A DNA stretch of 12,971 nucleotides from Actinocrinis sp046724665 (GTDB lineage Bacteria; Actinomycetota; Actinomycetes; Streptomycetales; Catenulisporaceae), in contig JBKOWZ010000272.1 in the NCBI GenBank assembly GCA_046724665.1, positions 1-12,971 of the forward strand, read 5' to 3'. This document shows, piece by piece, positions 1-6,350 of this stretch. A program made the position numbers and the translations under genes. The stretch's first letter is position 1. Every line of letters begins with the position of its first letter. The notes beneath the pieces were generated by a model, which searched no databases, was not told the origin of the DNA, and worked only from the letters and a program-made list of their open reading frames with translations.

Positions 1-689
1 TTCCCACCCCCACTCCTGCCTCCGGTCCCAGTCCCAGTCCCACTGCTGGTCCCCGTCCCAGCCCGACTCCCGCCTCCGGTCTCGGTCTCGGTCCCACAGC
101 AGGTTCGTACCGCACATCAGAGGCACCCCAGCCCCTCCTCAACCTGTCGAATCGGACAGTGCTACTGCTCGGTATCGCCCTCGCCTTGACCGCCACCAAC
201 CCGACCAACCTGGCCGTACGCGGCCTGGCCGGCTGGTTGTCGACGGTCGCCGCGATCGTCGCGGCGATCTGGGCCGCTCCCGTCGTGGCGCAACGTCCCG
301 CCGCCGCGACGGTGCACTGGAGCAGCCAACTGGCGCGGCACCGCAACACGGTGTTCGCCGTGGGATGCACGATCGTCGCCGGATTCGACGACCCTCCGGT
401 GTGGCTGATGGCAGCCAACGCGGCGTTGTTGCTGGCGTATCTGCTCGTGGTGGACGCACTCGCCGCCGGACCGGTCGGCATCAGACAGTTGCGGCGAGCG
501 ATCGTGCCGTCGGCCGCTGCCGCGGCAAGCGCGGTGACACTGCTCGGCGCGCAGGCCCCGGTTAACTCCGGCGCTGTCTGGGGACGAGTCGCCGCGGCAA
601 TCGCCGTCGCCGCAGCAGCCGTTGCCGCCGCGGCGGCACTGTGGATCCGACGCCAAGCAGCCGATCCGCAGGACTCAAGCTCCGGCTAA
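1..689 (+). CDS. Partial membrane protein with Pro/Ser/Thr-rich linker (5' end outside window)
   Basis: I do not recognise the family. The reading frame beginning at base 3 has no stop until TAA at 687-689, so the gene enters from the left. The first ~34 residues are a Pro/Ser/Thr/Gly linker with an 18-residue repeat (motif PTPASG seen twice). The rest has about six hydrophobic segments: around codon 159 (LLLGIALAL), then LSTVAAIVAAIWAAPVVA, a weaker one at FAVGCTIVAG, LLLAYLLVVDALA, a segment near SAVTLLGA, and an Ala/Val-rich helix before the C-terminal RRQAADPQ tail. This suggests an integral membrane domain tethered to an upstream domain that is not visible. A GTG at 159 could be a start, but it has no Shine-Dalgarno sequence and would begin inside the first membrane helix, so I prefer the longer frame. 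An alternative frame ending at 187-189 is also open across the Pro-rich part. The gene converges on the LAL regulator with a 77-bp gap that shows no clear terminator. Confidence 0.62.
   Translation, partial: PTPTPASGPSPSPTAGPRPSPTPASGLGLGPTAGSYRTSEAPQPLLNLSNRTVLLLGIALALTATNPTNLAVRGLAGWLSTVAAIVAAIWAAPVVAQRPAAATVHWSSQLARHRNTVFAVGCTIVAGFDDPPVWLMAANAALLLAYLLVVDALAAGPVGIRQLRRAIVPSAAAAASAVTLLGAQAPVNSGAVWGRVAAAIAVAAAAVAAAAALWIRRQAADPQDSSSG
9..104 (+). repeat. Two copies of a 54-bp coding repeat in the Pro-rich linker
   Basis: Bases 9-50 and 63-104 align along their length. Both begin CC(C/G)ACTCC(T/C)GCCTCCGGT and end in an (A/G)C(A/T)GGT-like motif. The offset is 54 bp, so the reading frame is kept. 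The encoded copies are PTPASGPSPSPTAG and PTPASGLGLGPTAG. The repeat may continue to the left of the window. Confidence 0.7.
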
Positions 690-766
690 TCGGCACCAAG
701 CGCCACCGTCTCCAACCTCGCCCAGAATCAGGTGCAAGGATCCCGGGCAGCTGTGGAGCGTGCGAG

Positions 767-3700
767 TCACGCCACTACATCGAACACGCGCAACCGGTGT
801 GCCACCGCCGCCGCCTCGGTGCGCGAGGATACGCCAAGCTTGGCCAGGATATTAGAGACGTGTACGGACACGGTCTTGGTGCTGATGTATAGCCGCGCGC
901 CAATCTGACCGTTCGATAGCCCCTCGGCGACCAGTCGCAGAACGTCCAGCTCCCGCGGAGTCAGCCCGAGATCGCCGACCGCTCCGATCCCACTTACGCT
1001 GCCCACACCACCCGCTGTGCCCACACCGCCCGGACCATCCGCCGTGCCCACACCGCCCAATGCGCCCGAACTACCCGCGGCGGTCTCAGCACTGGTACGC
1101 AGCCCTATGCCAGGCGAGCCCGAGCCGCTGCTTCGCCGCACTCCAGCACCTTCGCCGGTGTTCACGTCGGCACCCGGAGCGCCGCCTATGCCCGCGCCCA
1201 CGGCCCGAGTGACACCAAGACTGCCGACACGGCCAGCACCAGCGTCGCCTGCGTTGCTGCTACCGCTTGCGCCTATGGTCGGTGTTGGTACCGGCTGGAG
1301 CGCCAACCGCGCCGCCCGGACCAGAGCGTCGATCTGCTCAAGTAGCGGCCGTGCGCCCAGCGGCTCGATGAGTGCCCGCGCTTCTCGGGCGGCGCGTGCC
1401 GCCTGTTCTCGCTCGCCGCGTACTGCGGCCGCCTCAGCCAGCCGGAAGCGTAGGTACGCCCGCAGGTAAACCGGGCCGACCGCCTCGTCCGCGGCAGTGA
1501 CCAGGTCAAGCCATTCGGCAGGCTCCTGGCCCTCGTCCCTTCGCTCCCGCCTCGTCTCCGCAGCGACTAGTCGCGCGTACACGCTCTGCACCGCTGTGTG
1601 TACCGGCAGGACCTTAGCGACCTGCTCGATCCGAGGTGTGACCGAAGCCGGGTCCACTTCGCCGGTCGCCACGGCGTGGTCAGCCTCCGCCCGTGCCACC
1701 AGGACGAGCATCTCCCAGAGGAAGCGTTCGTCACCCTCGCGCACACCTGCGTCCAGCACCGTGCCGAGTGCGGTGCGCACCACGTCTATCTGTCCGCGCG
1801 CTGCCGCCAACCCGGCCACCGCACGGTGCAGCGGGATCACATACTGCGGCTCACCGGTTTTCGAACCGCCGCGTCGTCTCGCGGTGTCCAGGTCCTCCTG
1901 AGCCTCGTCGTACTCGCCGCGCAGGATGCGCAGGTCGGCCCTGATGCGTAGTAGGCCAAGGTCGTGCACCCCGGGCAGGTTCAGGTCGATGGCGTGATCG
2001 ATATGCCGCGCGGCCTCGTCCCACTCCCCCAGCGCGATGAGCGGTTCGGCCAGGTTGTTGCGCAGCATCCCGGACTGGATCGGGTTGCACGGGATCATCG
2101 AGTCGAGACCACCGCGGGCAACCTCGGCCGCCGCAGCGTAGCGGCCCACGTCGTAAAGCTCCGACGACAGGCAGATGTCGACACGCGGCAGCAGCGTCGG
2201 CGTCTGCCCGACCTGCTGTGCTTCAACCCGGGCGGCACGTTGCAGTGCCAGGCCCTCCTCAAGGCGGCCCGCACCGGTCAGGATGGAGGCGCGGATCGAG
2301 CGCGCGAACACCAGGTCGCAGGGATCTCCGGAGCGGGTGCACAGTTCGATCGCCTCGTCCACCGCGACCAGCGCCTCAGACAGTCTGCCGTGCAACGAGA
2401 GGGTCGAGGCCAGCCCGGTGAGCATGAAGCCCCGCTTCACCGCGTACTGCTCCCCGCGCAGCAGCTCAATCGCACGCAACTGATCGTCGATGCCGGAGCC
2501 GCGGCCGAGCGTACGCCGGTGCTTGGCGCGCTGGTCGAGCAGGTGCGCGGCCAGGGACGGCCGAGCCGCCTCGTCGATGGCCGCAAGTCCGGCTTCCGCG
2601 AACGCTAGACCGCGGTCCATCGCACCGGCGCGCCCGGCGGCCAGCGAGGCACGGTACATCAGATAGATGTCGTCAGTCTTCTCGTCCGACTCGTGCTGTA
2701 CCTGATCCCAGAGCTCCAGCGCGCGTTCGAACATGGCCAACTCGTCGGCGAAGGCGTACCGCGCACGCGCCGTCTCGGCGGCGAAGAGAGCCGCGGTCAG
2801 CGCCTTGTCTGGCACATGCGCGCAGTACCAGTAGTGCGCCAGTTCCACGTCGAAGCAGTCCGCCGAGACGAGGGTCGGCGTCTCGTCGAGTACCTCGGCC
2901 AGCCGGAGATAGATCCGCGTGTGCTCTCCGGGGAGCAACTCGCCATGCACGACCTCACGCATCAGTGCGTGCCGGAAGCGGTAGGTGTCCCGTTCCCCGG
3001 CCACCAGCACGTTCGCGGCGAAGGCCGGGCGCAGGGCCTCGGTCAGCTCGTCCTCGGTCAGCCCCGCCACCGCGGCGATCAACGGCGGATGGACCGGCTG
3101 GACCGCGCTGGCCAGCAGGCGCAACAGGCGCTGCGTCAGCTCGGGCAACCGCTCGACCCTGGCCATCAGCAGATCGCGCAGGCTCCAGGACAGCTCGGGT
3201 ACCGCTCCCTCGGTCGCCACCCCGCAGGCGACCTCCTCGGTGAAGAAGGCGTTGCCCTCGGCCCGGCGGTACACCTCGTCAACGACGTTGGGGTCGGGCT
3301 CGGACCCGAGAATTCCCCGTAGTTGCAGGGCGGTCTGCATGCGGTCGAAGCGTTCGAGCTCCAGCCGCTCCACTCCGCGCACCCGATCAAGTTCCGCCAG
3401 GAACTGCCGCAGCGGATGCCCTCGATGCAGTTCGTCGGCCCGATAGGTGCCGATCATCAGGACGGCTCCGACACGCGAGACCCGCGCCAGATAGCCGAAC
3501 AGCTCACGGCTGGCCCGGTCCGCCCAGTGCAGATCGTCCACGACCAGGACGAGCGGACGGTCCGCGCAGGCTTTCAGCAGCGCAGTCTGCACTGCCTCGA
3601 ACAGCCGTATGCGGGAGTATTCGTCCTCCTGGCGACGCGGCGGGGCCTCGCCCAGTTCGGGCAGGATGCGGGCAAGCTCGCGCCCCTCCCAACCGTCGTG

Positions 3701-4096
3701 GTCGATCAACCCCCTGCCGTCGAGCGACCGCAACGCGGCGGCGAAGGGGCCGAACGGTACGCCCTCGCCGCTCCCGAGTTCGATGCACGCCCCGACGGCT
3801 ACCGTCGCGTCGAGCCGCGAGGCGAACTCCTCCACCAGGCGGCTCTTGCCGATCCCCGCTTCGCCGCCGATCAGGACCGTCTGCGGCTCCCCGGCCATGG
3901 TCCGCACATGCGCGGCCCGCAGTCGGGCCAGCTCGTGCTGGCGGCCGACGAAGATCGGGCTGACGGAGCGGTTCGACACATCATTGAGCATTTCACGTCC
4001 GCCGAACGTGCGCACCGCCGTTTCACCGCGATCCGCGAGCAGAGTCTCGCCACTGCGCCCGCCGAAGCGGTCGAGCGTGCGTACGTTCCCGTCCAT
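767..4096 (-). CDS. LAL-type LuxR family transcriptional regulator (ATP-binding, 1109 aa)
   Basis: This is a large ATP-binding LuxR regulator (LAL class), a cytoplasmic DNA-binding protein whose ATPase and helical-repeat regions are thought to sense a ligand or partner. An N-terminal AAA_16-type ATPase starts near residue 47 (PIFVGRQHEL). Its Walker A motif GGEAGIGKSR is at 77-86, Walker B LVLVVDDLHWAD at 182-193, and the family signature GNAFFTEEV at about 281-289. Residues ~340-930 are Ala/Leu/Arg-rich helical repeats of TPR style. Residues ~941-1044 are a Gly/Ser/Ala linker, and 1045-1109 are a complete LuxR HTH (LTPRELDVLRLVAEG, then TVSVHVSNILAKLG). The ATG at 4096 follows AAAGG with a six-base gap. 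A later ATG (residue 36, MLNDVSNRS) is possible but less well placed. The gene sits 28 bp after a 55-codon gene on the same strand and is probably co-transcribed with it. Target genes are unknown; neighbours on this strand are an SDR gene and a transporter remnant. Confidence 0.93.
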   Translation of the reverse strand: MDGNVRTLDRFGGRSGETLLADRGETAVRTFGGREMLNDVSNRSVSPIFVGRQHELARLRAAHVRTMAGEPQTVLIGGEAGIGKSRLVEEFASRLDATVAVGACIELGSGEGVPFGPFAAALRSLDGRGLIDHDGWEGRELARILPELGEAPPRRQEDEYSRIRLFEAVQTALLKACADRPLVLVVDDLHWADRASRELFGYLARVSRVGAVLMIGTYRADELHRGHPLRQFLAELDRVRGVERLELERFDRMQTALQLRGILGSEPDPNVVDEVYRRAEGNAFFTEEVACGVATEGAVPELSWSLRDLLMARVERLPELTQRLLRLLASAVQPVHPPLIAAVAGLTEDELTEALRPAFAANVLVAGERDTYRFRHALMREVVHGELLPGEHTRIYLRLAEVLDETPTLVSADCFDVELAHYWYCAHVPDKALTAALFAAETARARYAFADELAMFERALELWDQVQHESDEKTDDIYLMYRASLAAGRAGAMDRGLAFAEAGLAAIDEAARPSLAAHLLDQRAKHRRTLGRGSGIDDQLRAIELLRGEQYAVKRGFMLTGLASTLSLHGRLSEALVAVDEAIELCTRSGDPCDLVFARSIRASILTGAGRLEEGLALQRAARVEAQQVGQTPTLLPRVDICLSSELYDVGRYAAAAEVARGGLDSMIPCNPIQSGMLRNNLAEPLIALGEWDEAARHIDHAIDLNLPGVHDLGLLRIRADLRILRGEYDEAQEDLDTARRRGGSKTGEPQYVIPLHRAVAGLAAARGQIDVVRTALGTVLDAGVREGDERFLWEMLVLVARAEADHAVATGEVDPASVTPRIEQVAKVLPVHTAVQSVYARLVAAETRRERRDEGQEPAEWLDLVTAADEAVGPVYLRAYLRFRLAEAAAVRGEREQAARAAREARALIEPLGARPLLEQIDALVRAARLALQPVPTPTIGASGSSNAGDAGAGRVGSLGVTRAVGAGIGGAPGADVNTGEGAGVRRSSGSGSPGIGLRTSAETAAGSSGALGGVGTADGPGGVGTAGGVGSVSGIGAVGDLGLTPRELDVLRLVAEGLSNGQIGARLYISTKTVSVHVSNILAKLGVSSRTEAAAVAHRLRVFDVVA
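965..1276 (-). repeat. Gly-rich low-complexity linker of the LAL regulator, with internal 15-bp repeats
   Basis: This stretch encodes residues ~941-1044, made almost entirely of Gly, Ala, Ser, Val and Thr between the helical-repeat region and the HTH domain. On the plus strand the 15-mer GTGCCCACACCGCCC occurs at 1017-1031 and 1044-1058 (27-bp period). A shortened copy lies at about 1001-1013. These encode GGVGTA-type repeats. LAL regulators normally join the two domains with a shorter linker, so this looks like in-frame repeat expansion. Confidence 0.65.
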
Positions 4097-4124
4097 GTCT
4101 CGCCTTTCGAAGCGCCGGTGGCCG

Positions 4125-4292
4125 TCAGCCGATGTCCTGCGGGCAGGGCTCCGTCACCTTGCGCCGCATGGCGCTCGCCCGCACCCGGCGCTGCCGCTTC
4201 AGGCAGCCGACCAACCGGTCGTGCTCCGCCTGCTCGAACATCTGCTGGATGTGGCTCTCCGCGATCTCGCGGCCGAAGCTGGCACTCATCAT
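4125..4292 (-). CDS. Small basic protein (55 aa) directly upstream of the LAL regulator
   Basis: This gene is short but well supported. A GAGGGG ribosome binding site lies eight bases before ATG-ATG at 4292-4287. There is no internal stop until TGA at 4127-4125. Almost every third codon position is G or C (AGT at codon 3 is the exception), which non-coding DNA would not show. The product begins MMSASFGREIAESHIQQ and is predicted helical in its first half (QQMFEQAEHDRLVG). It then turns strongly basic (LKRQRRVRASAMRRK) and ends in a polar tail with a cysteine (PCPQDIG). It has no signal peptide or membrane segment. I do not know its function; amphipathic helix plus basic patch small proteins of this look are common hypothetical proteins in actinobacteria. 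It ends 28 bp before the regulator start, so it may be a co-transcribed partner or a translated leader. Confidence 0.75.
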   Translation of the reverse strand: MMSASFGREIAESHIQQMFEQAEHDRLVGCLKRQRRVRASAMRRKVTEPCPQDIG

Positions 4293-4440
4293 GGTGATCG
4301 CCCCCTCGTGAGGATCGTTCGTTGTGAGACCCGCCCGCCCTGATCGAGCGAGTTCTCCGACGTCCTCTACGTTCCGCCCCCAGGTAGCACTGCCGGATCG
4401 GTCGGATTCCCGAATCTCGACCCCGACTTGCGACTTAGGC

Positions 4441-4490
4441 CCTACCTTAGATGGCTCCCGCCTACCTTAGATCGGTCTTGATCTACCTCA
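4441..4490. promoter_or_regulatory. Three phased direct repeats, candidate operator upstream of the small gene and LAL regulator
   Basis: CCTACCTTAGAT occurs perfectly at 4441-4452 and again at 4461-4472. A third, looser copy CTACCTCA lies at 4483-4490. The spacings are 20 and 21 bp, close to two helical turns, which would place three protein sites on one DNA face. The block starts ~149 bp upstream of the small gene's start codon, inside the otherwise gene-poor stretch 4293-4692. No sure -35/-10 pair was found in 4293-4440. Which protein binds is unknown; autoregulation by the LAL regulator is only a guess. Confidence 0.5.
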
Positions 4491-4692
4491 GGCCAGTCGG
4501 CGGTGCTCACGGCGTGGCTACTCAGCGCACCGAGAGCGGCGAACAAGGTGCCCCCGCTGAACGCGAGACCGCCGGCCCCGCGCCGATGTATTGCAGAAGC
4601 AGCCCGGCAGCAAGTGGGCCAAGCAAGACATCGACAGTCAAGATCATCATTGTGGCGCTGATTGTCCTGCCACGTCCTGCTAGCTGCCGGGG
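4442..4692 (-). pseudogene. Possible frameshifted C-terminal remnant of an MFS transporter
   Basis: Directly after the SDR stop, the minus strand reads GRTISATMMILTVDV then LLGPLAAGLLLQYIGAGP. This resembles the last helices of drug-efflux MFS proteins (…GR.ISA…GPL.AGLL…IGA). Near 4560-4580 the sense continues in another frame as GLAFSGGTLFAALGALSS and ends with a polar tail and TAG at 4444-4442. Together these look like one transporter tail broken by a single-base shift. No start, ribosome binding site or N-terminal part is present. The match is by eye only and the segment is short, so chance is not excluded. The direct repeats above overlap its end. Confidence 0.4.
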
Positions 4693-5475
4693 TCAGTGGA
4701 CCGAGAAGCCGCCGTCCACGAACAGCATCTGACCGGTAACGTACGCCGATGCCGCAGACGCGAGGAACAGTGCTGCGCCACGGAAGTCCTCAGGCAGACC
4801 GTTGCGTCCTGTCATCGTACGCGCGGCCAATGCCTTGACTCGCTCGGGATCGGATGCTGCTTGAGCGGTCAGCGGCGTGAGCACGAATCCTGGGATGATC
4901 GTATTGACGCACACGCCGTACCGTGACCACGCTTCGGCCTGCGAACGGGTCAGGCCCGCGATCCCGGCCTTGGACACGCCGTAGATTCCGCTGTCGCCGA
5001 ACGCCGAGATCGTCTGCTGTGAACCGATGTTGATGATCCGGCCCCAGCCACGCTCGGCCATGCGCGGTCCGAAACGCTGGCCGAGTTGGAACGGTCCGGC
5101 GAGATTCGCGGCCAGGATGGCCTCGTAGTCGGCCCGGCTCTGCTCGGCCAGCGGCACACGCGGATTGGCGGCAGCACAGTTGATCAGGATGTCGATCTCA
5201 CCGACGAGATCGACCGCTTCTTCCGCAGCCTCGGCGAGCCGATCGGGATCGGCCACGTTCGCCGCTACCCAGTGCGCGTCGCCGCCTTGCTCACGGATTC
5301 GAACCGTTGCGGCCTTGAGTTCGGGCTCACGCCGCGCGAGCAGCACCGTGCGCGCGCCGGCCAGCGCGATGGCCTCGGCCATCGCGTATCCGATGCCTGA
5401 GCTGCCTCCGGTCACCAGGGCTGCGCGGCCGCTCAGCGAGAACAGTTCTTCGAGGACCTGCATGCCGATGATCAT
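4693..5475 (-). CDS. Short-chain dehydrogenase/reductase (classical SDR, 260 aa)
   Basis: This is an NAD(P)-dependent oxidoreductase of the classical SDR family, soluble and probably tetrameric. The cofactor motif TGGSSGIG is at residues 22-29. LINCAA at 97-102 stands where NNAG usually is. Asn124 is in AANLAG, the catalytic Ser is near 152 (IGSQQ), and Tyr165-x3-Lys169 is in YGVSKAG. PGFVLTPL at 195-202 and the typical end YVTGQMLFVDGGFSVH complete it. Arg after the second strand (LLARRE) suggests NADPH preference. The overall pattern is like gluconate 5-dehydrogenase or 3-oxoacyl reductase types, but the substrate cannot be read from the sequence. The ATG at 5475 has only a weak GAG-type site upstream; an ATG four codons later has none. 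The gene is divergent from the yqeY-like gene across a repeat-filled 455-bp gap. Confidence 0.93.
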   Translation of the reverse strand: MIIGMQVLEELFSLSGRAALVTGGSSGIGYAMAEAIALAGARTVLLARREPELKAATVRIREQGGDAHWVAANVADPDRLAEAAEEAVDLVGEIDILINCAAANPRVPLAEQSRADYEAILAANLAGPFQLGQRFGPRMAERGWGRIINIGSQQTISAFGDSGIYGVSKAGIAGLTRSQAEAWSRYGVCVNTIIPGFVLTPLTAQAASDPERVKALAARTMTGRNGLPEDFRGAALFLASAASAYVTGQMLFVDGGFSVH

Positions 5476-5496
5476 ATTCGGCTACTCAATATCGGC

Positions 5497-5516
5497 CACT
5501 TAATAGGTTAATAGTG
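5497..5516. promoter_or_regulatory. AT-rich direct-repeat/dyad box upstream of the SDR gene
   Basis: An A/T-rich island in very G/C-rich DNA carries two copies of TTAATAG (5500-5506 and 5508-5514), flanked by inverted CACT (5497-5500) and AGTG (5513-5516). It lies 22-41 bp before the SDR start codon, where a -10 region or a repressor site would be expected. The minus-strand TATTAA could act as the -10 hexamer. This is likely the SDR promoter/operator; the binding protein is unknown. Confidence 0.4.
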
Positions 5517-5526
5517 GTCGTGTGGT

Positions 5527-5553
5527 GGGGGCGAGGAGGGGTAAAGGGGCGGG
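5527..5553 (+). other. Canonical G-quadruplex-capable tract
   Basis: Four G runs (5527-5531, 5538-5541, 5546-5549, 5551-5553) are separated by loops of six, four and one bases, which fits the G3+N1-7 rule. It sits just upstream of the SDR box and just before the 9-bp array. The first six array units also give GGG every nine bases. Structure formation is inferred, not shown. Confidence 0.5.
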
Positions 5554-5562
5554 AAATCGGGT

Positions 5563-5859
5563 GGAGCGGGTGGAGCGGGTGGAGCGGGTGGAGCGGGTGG
5601 AGCGGGTGGAGCGGGTGGAACCGGTGGAACCGGTGGAACCGGTGGAGCGGGTGGAGCGGGTGGAACCGGTGGAACCGGTGGAACCGGTGGAACCGGTGGA
5701 ACCGGTGGAGCGGGTAGAACCGGTGGAGCGGGTAGAACCGGTGGAACCGGTGGAGCGGATGGAGCAGGTAGAACCGGTGGAGCAGGTGAAACCGGTGGAG
5801 CGGGTGGGGCCGGTGGGGCCAGTGGAAGGGGTGGAGCGGGTGAAGCACGTGGAACGGGT
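5563..5859. repeat. 33-unit minisatellite of 9-bp repeats
   Basis: The region is 33 head-to-tail 9-bp units with no breaks. There are two main types, GGAGCGGGT and GGAACCGGT, differing at two positions and occurring in homogeneous blocks (six of the first, three of the second, two of the first, five of the second). From about 5716 onward units mix and carry single changes, such as AGAACCGGT and GGAGCAGGT. The clean left end and degraded right end suggest recent expansion at the left. Because the unit length is a multiple of three and has no stop, several frames on both strands are open (Glu-Arg-Val/Glu-Pro-Val, Gly-Trp-Ser, Pro-Pro-Ala/Val, His-Pro-Leu). None has a convincing start and ribosome binding site, so I treat it as non-coding. 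Confidence 0.9.
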
Positions 5860-5871
5860 CGGCGAGCGGTC

Positions 5872-5920
5872 CTAGTGCCTCGGCAGCGAGCAGGGCGAAC
5901 GCAGGTTGCCGAGGCACTAG
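5872..5920. repeat. 49-bp element with perfect 14-bp inverted arms
   Basis: CTAGTGCCTCGGCA at 5872-5885 is exactly complementary to TGCCGAGGCACTAG at 5907-5920, with a 21-base loop. A G:T and a C:G pair could extend the stem inward. Both outer ends are CTAG, a palindrome that could also be a 4-bp target duplication around a tiny mobile element. The 3' arm ends ten bases before the ATG of the yqeY-like gene. It has no terminator-type T run. Options are a miniature transposable or REP-like element, an operator, or a leader hairpin. Confidence 0.75.
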
Positions 5921-5930
5921 CGTTGCTTGT

Positions 5931-6350
5931 ATGCCTGGTCAATCGATGACTCCGCAGCCCGCTCAGCAGGACCCGGTCGCGCCGTTGCGGCAGCGGCTAC
6001 GTGACGCGCTCACGACGGCTATCAAGGCACGCGACCGTGTCGCCGCGTCAGCGTTGCGTTCGACGCTGGCAGCTATCGACAATGCGGAAGCCGTTGACCG
6101 GCCGGCATCGATGGACAGGAACTTGTCGCTGGGGCAGATTCCGATCGGGGTGGGCGCCGCCGAGGTCGCGCGACGCGTTTTGGCTGAGCGGCAGGTGGAG
6201 CAGATCGTGCGCGCAGAGTTGGCCGACCGGCATGCGGCGGTGCGCGGGTACGAACAGGCGGGTCAGGGTGAGCACGCGAGTAGGTTGCGCAGGGAGATCA
6301 GCGTTATTTCGCAGGTGATCGGGGGTGACGGGGCGTTAGCGGAGTGCTGA
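5931..6350 (+). CDS. GatB/YqeY-domain protein (139 aa)
   Basis: This is a small helical protein related to the tail domain of the GatB subunit of tRNA-dependent amidotransferase. Free-standing YqeY proteins are thought to bind tRNA, but their role is not settled. The features fit: LRQRLRDALTTAIKARDRVAASALRSTL at the N-terminus (the family's ARD…ALR pattern, residues ~19-46), AIDNAEAV at 49-55, VGAAEVARRVL at 74-84 in the middle, and a second helical part with IVRAELADRHAAVRGYEQAGQ. The length matches the shorter actinobacterial form. ATG at 5931 and ATG at 5946 (residue 6) are both possible; neither has a good ribosome binding site, and the inverted-repeat element ends just upstream. A leaderless transcript would explain this. 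It is divergent from the SDR gene and convergent with rpe. Confidence 0.85.
   Translation: MPGQSMTPQPAQQDPVAPLRQRLRDALTTAIKARDRVAASALRSTLAAIDNAEAVDRPASMDRNLSLGQIPIGVGAAEVARRVLAERQVEQIVRAELADRHAAVRGYEQAGQGEHASRLRREISVISQVIGGDGALAEC

Noticed and set aside
690..766. Terminator between the two convergent genes at the left
   Set aside because: Only a short TCCCGGG palindrome is present; no stem-loop of useful length was found.
3323..4343. Plus-strand open frames opposite the LAL regulator's ATPase region and the small gene
   Set aside because: They are shadows of strongly supported minus-strand genes and show no family motifs.
4451..4732. Plus-strand open frame of 93 codons with a hydrophobic stretch
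   Set aside because: It starts in the direct repeats, runs over the end of the SDR gene on the opposite strand, has no ribosome binding site, and the minus strand reads more like a transporter remnant.
5486..5942. Long open frames on both strands across the 9-bp array (Pro-rich, His-rich, Trp-rich or Glu/Val-rich peptides)
   Set aside because: The 9-bp unit has no stop in several frames, so they are open automatically. No frame has a credible start with a ribosome binding site, and the frames exclude one another.
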